Shown: in pieces, positions 8,419 to 16,912 of the stretch
Layout: every line of letters begins with the position of its first letter
How positions within the stretch are numbered: position 1 is the stretch's first letter
NCBI GenBank assembly: GCA_038240605.1
Contig: JBBSDP010000016.1
Location: 1 to 64,000 of the forward strand
DNA from: JBBSDP01 sp038240605
Lineage (GTDB): Bacteria; Planctomycetota; Phycisphaerae; Tepidisphaerales; Tepidisphaeraceae
Reading direction: 5' to 3'
Length of the DNA: 64,000 nucleotides
The notes under the pieces: model-generated
Told to the model about the DNA's origin: nothing
Seen by the model: only the letters and a program-made list of their open reading frames with translations
Databases searched by the model: none
Position numbers and translations under genes: made by a program

Positions 8419-9171
8419 ATGACGCATCACCCGTATGGCGCATTCTGCGAAGACTTCTACGTCAACATGCGGCTCGGATCGCAGTTGACGCTTCCGCACA
8501 ACCGCGAAACGGTGCTGCACCTCTTCGAACGCGTCCAGCGGGCCTACCCCACGATGACCCGATTCCGCAAAAGCGAGAATGGCGAATACAACCTCGAGGA
8601 AGACCGCGGGAGCAACGCCTACCGATGGATCAGCCTGGAACAGAAGCGCCTCTCCAGTGGACACGTGAACCCGTCGAACTTCGAGGAATCGCTGAATCTG
8701 CACAACGTCCTGCTTGAGAACGCCCCACACCACCTGGGCATCAGCCCGATCGAAATTGATTACCTCGACGTCCTGTTCGGCTTTGACCTGGGGTTCGGCG
8801 GGAATCACGACGAGATCATTGCCGAGAGCCTCTTTCGCGAATCCCCGCTCTTCTGCATAACCGAGGAACCGGGCGCACGCGCGGTGGACTTCCAGCCCAC
8901 CGTCACCGTCAGCCTCAGCGAAGACTGCCGCCTCCAGGCCCGCATCGACGTCGTCACCCGGACGAGCAGCTACCAGGTTCGCACCGGCGATTACTCCGAC
9001 GATGTCATCAGCGTCTATTTGATCGTCCGCCGGTATTGGGGCGATCAGCCGAAGGATCCATTGGAGAAATTGTTCCGCGAGATGGCCGAGCGCGCCGACT
9101 CGCTGTGCAACAGCTACGTCCTGCCGCGCATCCTGCGTCCGATCTCCGAGGCGATCGCCTCACGTTCCTGA
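8419..9171 (+). CDS. Conserved planctomycete protein of unknown function
   Basis: 250 residues from the ATG at 8419, which has GGGAG a few bases upstream; a longer in-frame start at 8368 is less likely. The sequence begins MTHHPYGAFCEDFYVNMRLG and is soluble, with no signal peptide or membrane segment. I recall similar proteins of this length with the 'YGAFCDDFYVNMRL' opening in other planctomycetes, without an assigned function. It heads a + strand run with the two small genes that follow (28-bp gap). Confidence 0.75.
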   Translation: MTHHPYGAFCEDFYVNMRLGSQLTLPHNRETVLHLFERVQRAYPTMTRFRKSENGEYNLEEDRGSNAYRWISLEQKRLSSGHVNPSNFEESLNLHNVLLENAPHHLGISPIEIDYLDVLFGFDLGFGGNHDEIIAESLFRESPLFCITEEPGARAVDFQPTVTVSLSEDCRLQARIDVVTRTSSYQVRTGDYSDDVISVYLIVRRYWGDQPKDPLEKLFREMAERADSLCNSYVLPRILRPISEAIASRS

Positions 9172-9199
9172 CGGACGCGGTCGTTCGATCGTGTGCCCC

Positions 9200-9499
9200 A
9201 TGACGGCGGGCAAACCAACTTCAGAAGAAATCCTGGCACAGGCCCGCCCTCAGGCAGAGCGGGTTCTTGCGAAATTGGCCCAGTACGCCAAAGCCCTGCC
9301 GTCGCCGTCGGACCCATTGCCGCATGGCGATTTGAGCGAGGCAGGGCTGGCTGAAGGCGCCGCGCGCGTTGCGGATGCCATCGCCTCGGCGCGGGCGCTG
9401 CTGCTGGACATTGCACCGGCTGCGGATAAAGTGCCCGTCGCGTCTTCGGTCCCTGACAATTCTCCTCCAGGCGGAAGTTCGAGTCATGAGCGAAAGTGA
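9200..9499 (+). CDS. Small Ala-rich hypothetical protein
   Basis: 99 residues from the ATG at 9200 (a GTG at 9191 is an alternative). The composition is Ala/Pro/Ser-rich with a likely helix around residues 8-35. No family is recognised. Its 3' end overlaps the start of the next gene by 14 bp, which suggests translational coupling and supports it as real. Confidence 0.5.
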   Translation: MTAGKPTSEEILAQARPQAERVLAKLAQYAKALPSPSDPLPHGDLSEAGLAEGAARVADAIASARALLLDIAPAADKVPVASSVPDNSPPGGSSSHERK

Positions 9500-10073
9500 T
9501 GTGATCGTGAACGGTCCGGCTGTCGCGGTCATTGCCCGGCGTGGGAGCTATTACCGCAACACGCGGATCATCGTGACGGGAATGGTCATCGCCATGGGGT
9601 GCTGGTTCCTGTACGACGGGTTCGTCGGGTATCCCGACTACAACGACAAGTTCGACAGCAGCACGCCCAGCCAGCAGCACACGATGACGATGAAGCACAG
9701 CGACTCCGACATCAAGCTTCAGCGCGGGCTGGGCGTGGGGCTGCTGCCGTTGGGAATCATCCTGGCCGTCTGGTTTTGGTATGCGTCGCGCGGCGCATAT
9801 CGGCTCGAAGGGGACACGCTGCATGTGCCGGGGCACCCGCCGGTTCCGCTGACTGCGATCCGGGAAGTCGATAAGACCCGGTGGGACCGCAAGGGCATCG
9901 CGTGCATCGACTATGAGTTGGCGAACGGGACCGCCGGCACGTTTTGGCTCGATGATTTTGTTTACGACCGCAAGCCGACGGACGCGATCCTGGCGCGGAT
10001 CGAGACGGTCTGGAAGCCGTTGGAGGGCATCGAGGAGGGCACTGCCGAGAACGAAGGGGAAACGAACAGTTAG
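9486..10073 (+). CDS. Two-TM membrane protein of unknown function
   Basis: 195 residues from the ATG at 9486, overlapping the previous gene. There are two hydrophobic segments, IIVTGMVIAMGCWFLYDGF (residues ~28-46) and GVGLLPLGIILAVWFWYA (~83-100), followed by a soluble PH-like stretch ('YRLEGDTLHVPGHPPVPLTAIREVDKTRW'-type pattern split over ~105-135). That arrangement recalls bacterial PH-domain membrane proteins, but this is inference only. Confidence 0.7.
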   Translation: MSESDVIVNGPAVAVIARRGSYYRNTRIIVTGMVIAMGCWFLYDGFVGYPDYNDKFDSSTPSQQHTMTMKHSDSDIKLQRGLGVGLLPLGIILAVWFWYASRGAYRLEGDTLHVPGHPPVPLTAIREVDKTRWDRKGIACIDYELANGTAGTFWLDDFVYDRKPTDAILARIETVWKPLEGIEEGTAENEGETNS

Positions 10074-10127
10074 CGATCCCGCCCGGGAGGGCGGGATGCG
10101 TGACAGATTCGGCGGCGACCCTCCTGT

Positions 10128-10232
10128 CCCCTCTCCCAGTACGCTGGGAGGGTTGGGGTGAGGGCAGTTCATCCGGAGGCCCGGAAGAAGACCCTCACCC
10201 CCCCTCTCCCGGCGTACCGGGAGAGGGGGGAA
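10128..10232. repeat. Double-hairpin dispersed repeat
   Basis: Two palindromes, roughly 10128-10152 (CCCTCTCCC...GGGAGGG) and 10201-10228 (CCTCTCCC...GGGAGAGG), are themselves linked by an inverted pair GGGGTGAGGG / CCCTCACCCC. The element has the form of a widespread intergenic repeat found in many GC-rich bacteria. It separates a + strand gene from a convergent minus-strand gene. Confidence 0.7.
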
Positions 10233-10290
10233 GCCCTTTGAGTCGCCGAATCTATCATGCACCCGCCGGGGCCGCAGACAAGCGCGCGAA

Positions 10291-10322
10291 AAAAGCCCGG
10301 GCGTTGCGCGCGCCGGGCTTTT
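10291..10322 (-). terminator. Intrinsic terminator (bidirectional form)
   Basis: The 10-bp arms AAAAGCCCGG (10291-10300) and CCGGGCTTTT (10313-10322) form a GC stem with flanking A and T tracts. It lies 25 bp after the stop of the minus-strand gene ending at 10347, so it most likely terminates that gene. Confidence 0.8.
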
Positions 10323-10346
10323 GTCGTGAAGGAGTATCCGAAGCTT

Positions 10347-10910
10347 CTACGCGTTCTTGACCACTTCGATGATCGCCTGGGTCTTCATGACCATCAGCGT
10401 TTCGTCGAAGAGGTGGAAGCTCTGGACCAGCAATTCATGGCTGCGACGCTCGATATCCAGCACGCTGAGGTATCCGGCACCCTCAGCCAGGGGACCCGAA
10501 TCCGCCGTCATCAGTTCCCGCTTCGCGGCATAAGTTGAGATCTCATGGCGGGTCGCGTCGTAAAGAGTCTGGGTGAGCTGCTCTTCCTGGGTGCTGATCA
10601 TGTAGCGGACGTTACCGCCGACCATCATCTCATGATACTTCTCACCGCGACAGGGAATTGACTGGAGGATATTGCGTTCCATCAGCGGATCGTGATGGGT
10701 GGCAATGACTTCCGTCAGGATGTTCTTGCCCGCCGTGAAGGTGATGACGTGACCGCCCTCGACCAGCCAGATATCCGCTTCATACGCACGACGGCTGACC
10801 TGTTCAGTGGAGAGGATCTTGAATAGCTCAGGGTGAAGCGCGCGCTGATAAAGCAGGAGGGTTAACCCGCCGGAACGACGTTGCTTGGTTCGGTTGCTCA
10901 TCGCGTCCAT
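10347..10910 (-). CDS. DUF2617-like protein
   Basis: 187 residues from the ATG at 10910 (a second ATG lies at 10901; the in-frame extension to 11027 looks non-coding). The 'LTLLLYQRALHPELFKIL' opening and the 'VEGGHVITFTAG' stretch fit DUF2617, a soluble family of unknown function found in actinobacteria and planctomycetes. No signal or membrane segment is present. The intrinsic terminator lies just downstream. The upstream 10911-11156 holds no supported gene. Confidence 0.65.
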   Translation of the reverse strand: MDAMSNRTKQRRSGGLTLLLYQRALHPELFKILSTEQVSRRAYEADIWLVEGGHVITFTAGKNILTEVIATHHDPLMERNILQSIPCRGEKYHEMMVGGNVRYMISTQEEQLTQTLYDATRHEISTYAAKRELMTADSGPLAEGAGYLSVLDIERRSHELLVQSFHLFDETLMVMKTQAIIEVVKNA

Positions 10911-11156
10911 GCTCTTTCTAGAAGAACTCAAAGGATCTTCGCTGGGGGATAGGACGTGAGTCCCACCCGGTACACGCCACGGCTCACAATGCTCGTTTTC
11001 TGAGAACGAAAAAAGGGAGCAAGCCAATCGTCCATTATCGGCCTACGCCCACCGCATTGCGTCCATCCGCAACACGCGGAAGTGGAGTAGAGGGGGATTA
11101 TAGGGGTGTTCCGAGAAAAAACACGCAATAAATTTCGGTAGGCGTGTCGTCAACCC

Positions 11157-11900
11157 TTAGAGGAAGCTGACGATGATATCGTAACTACAGTGTGAAGCAG
11201 CAGTTATTCCAAAGCCGCGGGCGAGGAAAAGGAGGCCAAAATAGATGCCGGCGGCTGTGCGAAAAAAGGCCGTGCGCCAGACGAAGTGTTCAACGGGACT
11301 CAAGTAATGGTATGCCGAGAATAGAAAAGCGGAAACAACTACGATCAGTAGACCTGAAGCCTTCTTCCCCATCTTGAACAAATCCCGCAAGACCAGGCTG
11401 AGGATCGTGAAGAGGGCGAGGCGGAAGAAATATTCTTCGTAAATTCCTGCGCCAAATGCCATTATCAGTAGATCGGAGGCGCCGCGACCGTGGGCGGCGA
11501 GCGGGAAATACCGCGCCAATGCGTATCCCAGAACGATCAGCGGCATCGCCATCGCCGCGCTCTCGACGGCCATGAGCATCAACGTTCTGAAGTCGATGCG
11601 CCAAGGGTCTTTACATGCGATGTGCCACGCCAGCAGTACGCCGATGACCGCTAACGCCGGCAAATGACGGCCAGTCGCCCCGAACAGGTGCAGGAATCGC
11701 TGCAACAGGGTGAATGCAATGATGTGCTGATCCCGCCCATGATGGGCGGCCGCCGTGAAGAACTCCGTCCCCACCTCGTAGGCAATGATCAGCGGCAGGA
11801 GGAAGACCAAGCTGGTCAACGGCGACTCAGACCGCTCCAAGTAGCGGTCCGGGGCGGCTACCGTCAGTGCGGGGCGCGCTTCGCCCGCCGCCCGGCTCAT
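11157..11900 (-). CDS. CPBP family intramembrane glutamic protease
   Basis: 247 residues, several membrane helices. The catalytic signature is visible: GIYEEYFFR (EExxxR), then SAYHYL with the conserved His, then a final helix containing AASHCSYD. These are the motifs of CAAX-protease/bacteriocin-processing (CPBP/Abi) membrane proteases. The start ATG overlaps the fliM stop by 4 bp (ATGA), so the two are co-translated. The substrate is unknown. Confidence 0.85.
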   Translation of the reverse strand: MSRAAGEARPALTVAAPDRYLERSESPLTSLVFLLPLIIAYEVGTEFFTAAAHHGRDQHIIAFTLLQRFLHLFGATGRHLPALAVIGVLLAWHIACKDPWRIDFRTLMLMAVESAAMAMPLIVLGYALARYFPLAAHGRGASDLLIMAFGAGIYEEYFFRLALFTILSLVLRDLFKMGKKASGLLIVVVSAFLFSAYHYLSPVEHFVWRTAFFRTAAGIYFGLLFLARGFGITAASHCSYDIIVSFL

Positions 11901-12937
11901 GGTGCCTCCCCGACTTTTTCCAGCTTGCCCGGCTCAGGCAGCGGGCAGGATCGCGTGATGCGGACGGCCCGATTCCCCCGGTATTGGCCGATCTGTCCCA
12001 CGAACTTGTTCCGCCCCTCGACCTGGATCAGAACGTCCCGTACGCAATCCTTCTCCGTGGTGATTACGTCTCCGACCTTCAACGAAAGGAGCTCTTCCAG
12101 CCGGATCGTGGTCTGGGCGAGGAAGGCCCGCGCCTCGACCGGGGCGTTTTGGACATTGCGGGTGAGCTTGCGCGATTGATCGTCCTGCCCACCCTTGCGG
12201 GCGTAGCTGAACCAGTTCTGCGCGGCCAGCACGCCCATGATCGGCTCGATCACGTTGTAGGGGATGCACAGGCTCATCGTCCCGGCCCGGTTCCCCATCT
12301 TCAGCTCAAAGCCGACCACGACCACCGTTTCGTTCGGCGGGACGATCTGCACGAGCTGCGGATTGCTCTCAAAATCCTGCACGCTGAACGTGACCGGCGT
12401 CAGGTTACTCCAGGCTTCGGAGAGGAATTGGGTGGCCCGGTCGGTGATCCGCTGTACCAGGCGCTGCTCGATCTGCGTGAGGGGGCGCTGGGGAATGAAC
12501 AGATCGGCATTACTGCCGCCAAGCAAGCGGTCGATGATCGGGTAAACGATCAGCGGGCTGATTTCCAGACAGAGCTGTCCGTCGAGTTGCTCGGCCTTCA
12601 GCAGGTTGAAACAGGTCGGGTTCGGCAGCGAATGGATGAACTCACTGTAAGTGAGCTGCTCGATGTGGGCGACGGACACTTCGATGATCGTGCGAAGGTA
12701 GCCGGAGAGGGCGGCGCCGAAGTTTCGGCCAAACCCTTCGTGCAGTCCCTCGAGCGCCCGCATCTGATCCTTCGAGACGCGCTCAGGCCGTTTGAAATCG
12801 TAGGTCTGGACGTTGACGTGGCCGGTCGCGGTCCCATTGCCGCCGAAGATCTGGCGACCGTTGTCCTGGGGAACCTGCCCGCTGTCCACCGCCGCCAGCA
12901 GCGCATCAACCTCGGATTGCTCGAGAACGTCTGCCAA
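11897..12937 (-). CDS. fliM: Flagellar motor switch protein FliM
   Basis: 346 residues, the usual FliM length. The N-terminal LEQSEVDALLAAV is the CheY-P-binding EIDALL-type peptide. The middle domain has LLGG and RPLTQIEQRL, and the C-terminal SpoA domain starts around residue 265 (TIRLEELLSLKVGDVI). FliM sits in the C-ring, binds phospho-CheY and controls rotation. The start is a TTG at 12937 with GGGAGG eight bases upstream. No other flagellar gene is in the window; its neighbour is a CPBP protease. Confidence 0.95.
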   Translation of the reverse strand: MADVLEQSEVDALLAAVDSGQVPQDNGRQIFGGNGTATGHVNVQTYDFKRPERVSKDQMRALEGLHEGFGRNFGAALSGYLRTIIEVSVAHIEQLTYSEFIHSLPNPTCFNLLKAEQLDGQLCLEISPLIVYPIIDRLLGGSNADLFIPQRPLTQIEQRLVQRITDRATQFLSEAWSNLTPVTFSVQDFESNPQLVQIVPPNETVVVVGFELKMGNRAGTMSLCIPYNVIEPIMGVLAAQNWFSYARKGGQDDQSRKLTRNVQNAPVEARAFLAQTTIRLEELLSLKVGDVITTEKDCVRDVLIQVEGRNKFVGQIGQYRGNRAVRITRSCPLPEPGKLEKVGEAP

Positions 12938-13017
12938 GTGAGTGGCCTCCCTGCCACCTCCTCATTATCGGACCTTCGGATGGAAATTCTAGAGTGGAAG
13001 CGATCTGGGCGTTTTTC

Positions 13018-13209
13018 TCACGAGAGCCCGTCCCACCGCTCGGGGTCTTCGGCTGTCGACTCGCGCCAGCGATCCAGGTCGCTGGCGGCCTCAACCTGCT
13101 GCGTGTCGGCGCGATTTGCCGCGGGGCGGGCTGGATCAAAGCTGCGCTGGTCCGCGACGGTAGCGGACTTCGGTGGGACGGCTGGGATGCTCTTGCGAAT
13201 GGGTTCCAA
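13018..13209 (-). CDS. Possible small hydrophilic protein
   Basis: 63 residues from a TTG at 13209, with a clear AGGAGG (13214-13219) four bases upstream. The sequence is charged (QQVEAASDLDRWRE) with no known family. The Shine-Dalgarno is the main support. It would be the first gene before fliM on the minus strand. Confidence 0.4.
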   Translation of the reverse strand: MEPIRKSIPAVPPKSATVADQRSFDPARPAANRADTQQVEAASDLDRWRESTAEDPERWDGLS

Positions 13210-13329
13210 TGTTCCTCCTGGGGAGTCAACATGAACCCGAAACCGCCCGGCGGCAAACCGTGCCTTTGGATTAGAAGGATAGGGGAAATGTGCGGGGCCT
13301 GAGGTTTCGGCTCGCCCTATTGCGGACGC

Positions 13330-14598
13330 TTAACGGACGTGGCCTTCGCCGGTCACGATCCACTTGTAGGTCGTCAGGTCCGAGGCGCCCATGGGACCCC
13401 GCGCGTGAAGCTTGTCGGTGCTGATGCCGATCTCGGCGCCCAGGCCATATTCACCGCCGTCGGCAAATCGCGTGCTGGCGTTGATCATGATGCTGGCGCT
13501 GTCCACGCGTTGCGCGAAGCGCTGCGCGCTGGCGATCGATGGCGTCAGGATCGCGTCGGTGTGGCGGCTGCCATACCGGTTGATGTGGGTGACGGCGTCA
13601 TCGAGCGAATCGACGACCTTCACCGCGACGATGAACGCGAGGTATTCGGTCGGCCAGTCAGATTCGTCCGCCGCCTTCGCCGCTGGATAGATTGCGCGAG
13701 CCCGGTCATCTCCGCGGATTTCCACGCCCTTGGCCGCCAGGTCGGCGCAGATCGCGGAAAGCAGGGCCTCAGCGACATCCTTGTGGATGAGGATTTTTTC
13801 AACGGCATTGCATACCGCCCCGCCGGGATAGCTCGTCTTGGCATTCACGCAGATGTCGCGGACCTGGCGCTCCATCGTCTGCGCGCCGGCGTCGACGTAA
13901 ATGTGGCAGTTGCCGGTGAAGTGCTTGAGGACGGGGATCGTCGAGTCCTTCACGACGGCACGAATGAGGCTCTCGCCGCCGCGCGGGATCACCAGGTCGA
14001 TGTAGCGATCGAGCTTCAGCAGGTGGGGGACCAGGGCGCGGTCGGTGGACTCGACCAGTTGAACCGCCGCCGGATCGATCTCCGCCGCCCGCAGCCCGTC
14101 GGCCACGATCTTGGCAATCGCTCGGTTGGAATGGATCGCCTCTTTCCCGCCGCGAAGGATGACGGCGTTGCCGCTCTTGAGACAGAGGGCGGCGGCATCG
14201 CTGGTGACGTTGGGCCGGCTCTCGTAAAAAAACAGGACGACGCCGAGCGGCACGCGGACCTTCGCGATCCGCAAGCCGTTGGGGCGGACGTAACCTTCGA
14301 TGATCTGACCGATGGGATCGACCTGAGCGGCGATCTGTTCGACCCCGTCCGCCATGGCCGCAATGCGTTTGTCGTCGAGGCGGAGTCGTGCGACCAGGGC
14401 CGGGGCGAGCCCCGCCTGCTCTCCCGCGGCGATGTCCAGGGCGTTGGCCGCAATCAGCTCGGCACGGCCGGCGCGGATCGCGGCCGCCATCCGGCGCAGC
14501 GCCTGCGCCCGCGTCTGGCCACTCAGCGTCGCAAGCTGTTCCGAAGCTCGCCGGGCCGCGCTGCCCAGCTCTTCAACGTAGCGCACCACGTCTTCCAT
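13330..14598 (-). CDS. proA: Gamma-glutamyl phosphate reductase
   Basis: 422 residues from the ATG at 14598. It is an aldehyde-dehydrogenase-fold enzyme that reduces gamma-glutamyl phosphate to glutamate semialdehyde in proline synthesis. Visible hallmarks are RVPLGVVLFFYESRPNVT (NADPH-binding/ProA signature), KTSYPGGAVCNAVEK with the catalytic Cys, and GEYGLGAEIGISTDKLHARG at the end. A longer in-frame start at 14790 would read through the repeat region and is rejected. proB is not in the window. Confidence 0.96.
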   Translation of the reverse strand: MEDVVRYVEELGSAARRASEQLATLSGQTRAQALRRMAAAIRAGRAELIAANALDIAAGEQAGLAPALVARLRLDDKRIAAMADGVEQIAAQVDPIGQIIEGYVRPNGLRIAKVRVPLGVVLFFYESRPNVTSDAAALCLKSGNAVILRGGKEAIHSNRAIAKIVADGLRAAEIDPAAVQLVESTDRALVPHLLKLDRYIDLVIPRGGESLIRAVVKDSTIPVLKHFTGNCHIYVDAGAQTMERQVRDICVNAKTSYPGGAVCNAVEKILIHKDVAEALLSAICADLAAKGVEIRGDDRARAIYPAAKAADESDWPTEYLAFIVAVKVVDSLDDAVTHINRYGSRHTDAILTPSIASAQRFAQRVDSASIMINASTRFADGGEYGLGAEIGISTDKLHARGPMGASDLTTYKWIVTGEGHVR

Positions 14599-14620
14599 GC
14601 TGGCATTGTAGCGAGGAGTA

Positions 14621-14662
14621 GTGCTGAGTGCTGAGTGCTGAGTGCTGAGTGCTGAGTGCTGA
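14621..14662. repeat. Tandem heptamer repeat, 6 copies of GTGCTGA
   Basis: Six exact head-to-tail copies of GTGCTGA. Reverse-complement pieces of the same sequence (CTCAGCAC, ACTCAGCAC) recur at about 14782-14804, on the far side of the palindrome at 14718-14771. The two blocks therefore flank the palindrome like borders. Confidence 0.9.
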
Positions 14663-14717
14663 GTAGGGGGGAGATGCAGGTCGAGCGCGTGTTGAATTCC
14701 TTGGCGTTGGGATTGAC

Positions 14718-14771
14718 GTAGGGTGGGCTCGGCCCACCAGTTAAGTTGGCGGTGGGCCGAGCCCACCCTAC
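14718..14771. repeat. Perfect 21-bp inverted repeat
   Basis: Arms 14718-14738 and 14751-14771 are exact reverse complements with a 12-base spacer. The arm contains GGGTGGGCTCGGCCCACC, itself partly palindromic. It lies between the cdaR-like stop (14804) and the proA start. It may act as a terminator for the folP-cdaA-cdaR transcript, but the form looks like a dispersed repeat. Confidence 0.85.
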
Positions 14772-14803
14772 TTTTTTCAGCGCTCAGCACTTTTCACTCA
14801 GCA

Positions 14804-15955
14804 CTATTCGGAGGTGTGGCGCTCGACGAGCTTGAAGCTGACCGTCCGCTTCTCGTCATCGGGGCTGACGTGGACCAACTGGGGGAAGGGCAGGTCGAAG
14901 CGCAGCCGGCGCTCGTGCGAGCCGTCGCCTGCCACGTCGTCGGGTTTCACCTCGAACATCGCTTTGGGCTTCGGTTCAAAGCTGGGGTCGCGCATCGCCC
15001 GGATCTGTTCCTCGGGGCCGATCAGCGTGACATTGGCGAGGAATGGCTCGTACTGTGCCTTGTACTTGTCCTCCATTCCGGGCGGGTAGATCACCCACAC
15101 GGGAATGGCCGGGATCGTATACGTCGCGTCGGAGCGCTTCACCTCGTAATGCGCAACGACGTTCGACGGAACGACGCTCACGCTCGGATCACTGATCGGC
15201 ACGCTCACGGAGACGGCGGGCAGGTCATGGGTGCCGGGGTCGAGGGACTGGTGAATCGACTCCAGGTCGGCAACTGCCACCAGCTTTCCATGAAGCCGGG
15301 CGTTGGCCAGGGCGGTGTGCGGTCCGACGACTTTCACTTTTCTGGGTTCGAAGGTGGGGGCGCCGACGATGTTTTTGGCATCGGGCGGAGGTTGCACGTC
15401 CAGCGTCACCTCTTCGAGGGTGTCGACGAAAATCGCGAGCTCGCGCGGGCTACAATTGGAGACGGAAATTCCATTTTTCACCAGCAGCGGATCCTGGTTG
15501 ATGCGAGTGGAGAGGATCGGATGCGGACCGGGCGTGAGCTCTCCATCGCCCAGCTCGATGTGCACGGGCGTGCCCGACTCGAGGCCCTCGCGGAGCTGCT
15601 CCATTCCACCCTGCGGGCCCGAGAAGTCGCCGCGGAGCTTCCCATCGGCCGGGTCGGCCAGTCGGGCGATCCGGCTGGGGTCCAGGCTGCGGACCTGCAC
15701 CGAAAAGGTCAGGGGGATATTCGTCGCCACCTGCTCGCGCTCCGCGTAGATCCAGATCAGCACCGACAGCGGGGCGACCCACGCGAGCGATTTCATTCCG
15801 CCCAGGAGTGAGGCCGGCGCGAACGTGCGGCGCGCCCACGCCTGGAGCGACATCGCGAACCGGGAATGCTGCGGCCGCGGCGCCGATCGGGCCGTGGCGG
15901 GAATGGCGCGCCCCGCTGCGTCCTCTTTCTCGTCAAGCGTGTGTTGATCGTCCAT
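14804..15955 (-). CDS. cdaR: YbbR-domain protein, CdaA regulator-like
   Basis: 383 residues. A cytoplasmic N-terminal tail is followed by one membrane helix (SLAWVAPLSVLIWIYAE, residues ~55-72) and a long extracytoplasmic part with YbbR-type repeats (NIPLTFSVQVRSLDPS). YbbR/CdaR proteins bind the membrane diadenylate cyclase CdaA and modulate it. Its position 37 bp downstream of cdaA on the same strand supports this role. The stop codon lies at the edge of the heptamer/palindrome repeat block. Confidence 0.8.
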   Translation of the reverse strand: MDDQHTLDEKEDAAGRAIPATARSAPRPQHSRFAMSLQAWARRTFAPASLLGGMKSLAWVAPLSVLIWIYAEREQVATNIPLTFSVQVRSLDPSRIARLADPADGKLRGDFSGPQGGMEQLREGLESGTPVHIELGDGELTPGPHPILSTRINQDPLLVKNGISVSNCSPRELAIFVDTLEEVTLDVQPPPDAKNIVGAPTFEPRKVKVVGPHTALANARLHGKLVAVADLESIHQSLDPGTHDLPAVSVSVPISDPSVSVVPSNVVAHYEVKRSDATYTIPAIPVWVIYPPGMEDKYKAQYEPFLANVTLIGPEEQIRAMRDPSFEPKPKAMFEVKPDDVAGDGSHERRLRFDLPFPQLVHVSPDDEKRTVSFKLVERHTSE

Positions 15956-15992
15956 TGCTGATCCCGTTTACATCCGCGATCCGGCGTCCGAC

Positions 15993-16820
15993 TCATGCGG
16001 CCTGGCGTAAGGAAGAGCCGTGACCTTTGACAAGCAGTTCGGTGAGGAGGCCGCGCAGGCCTTCGGGCGTCAGCTTGCGGATCAACTGACCCCGTTCGGC
16101 GACGCTGACGTCACCCGTCTCTTCGGACACCACGATCACGACCGCATCGCTCTCCTGGCTCATCCCCACCGCGGCGCGATGACGGCTTCCCAGCTCGCGT
16201 TCCAACTCACCGCTCTCCGCCAGCGGGAACTGGACGCCCGCATATCCGATCCGTCCGCCGCTCACCACCACGCCCAGATCGTGCAGGGGGGAGTTGGGCC
16301 AGAAGATCGTGTTAAGCAGGTCGGCGGAAAGATCGGCGTTGAGGCGCGTGCCGCTTTCGGCGATACCGCCCAGGCCCACCTCACGTTCCACCGCGACCAA
16401 TGAACCGATCTTGCGCCGGGAGCAGAAGACCGCCGACTCCACAAGCGACTCGATCTCTTCGTTGATCTGGTTCGACCAGCCGCGGAACAGCCGGGTTTCA
16501 CCCAGTCGCATCAATGCCCTGCGCAGCTCCGGCTGGAAGACCACGACCACCGCGAACGAGGCGAAGAGCAGGAACCGGCTGTAGAGGAACTCGAGCCGGC
16601 TGAACCCAAGCTGCGAGCCGAGGAGACGGACGATCAGGTACAGGGCGATCAGGATGAACGCGATCCCGCGGAGCATGCGGGCGCCGCGCGTGCCGCGAAG
16701 GAAGCGAACGACCCAGTAGACGACCAGGCCAATGAGCAACAGCTCGATCGTCACCTGCCACCACGGGTAGGTTCGCACCGCCCGAAGGAAGCTGGAGAGG
16801 TTGAGAAAATCGCTGTGCAT
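15993..16820 (-). CDS. cdaA: Membrane diadenylate cyclase CdaA (DAC domain), altered DGA motif
   Basis: 275 residues: three N-terminal membrane helices (residues ~20-100) and a DAC domain (~105-260). It makes c-di-AMP from two ATP. The RHR motif is intact (LGSRHRAAVGMS), as is SEETGDVSVA. The usual 'LHDGAV' is here LHDLGVV: the Asp stays, but Gly-Ala has become Leu-Gly. This may change activity. Upstream is folP, downstream the YbbR protein; together they look like one operon. Confidence 0.92.
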   Translation of the reverse strand: MHSDFLNLSSFLRAVRTYPWWQVTIELLLIGLVVYWVVRFLRGTRGARMLRGIAFILIALYLIVRLLGSQLGFSRLEFLYSRFLLFASFAVVVVFQPELRRALMRLGETRLFRGWSNQINEEIESLVESAVFCSRRKIGSLVAVEREVGLGGIAESGTRLNADLSADLLNTIFWPNSPLHDLGVVVSGGRIGYAGVQFPLAESGELERELGSRHRAAVGMSQESDAVVIVVSEETGDVSVAERGQLIRKLTPEGLRGLLTELLVKGHGSSLRQAA

Positions 16821-16912
16821 CTGGGACGACCAGAACTATATCGCCGCGCGGTTTTCCCCGCCACGCGTTGGTCACGGGCGGCCGCTCGGGGCGACGGGCG
16901 TTCCGCGCGATG

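Noticed and set aside
14621..14662. CRISPR-like repeat array
   Set aside because: Seven-base direct repeats without spacers; a simple tandem repeat.
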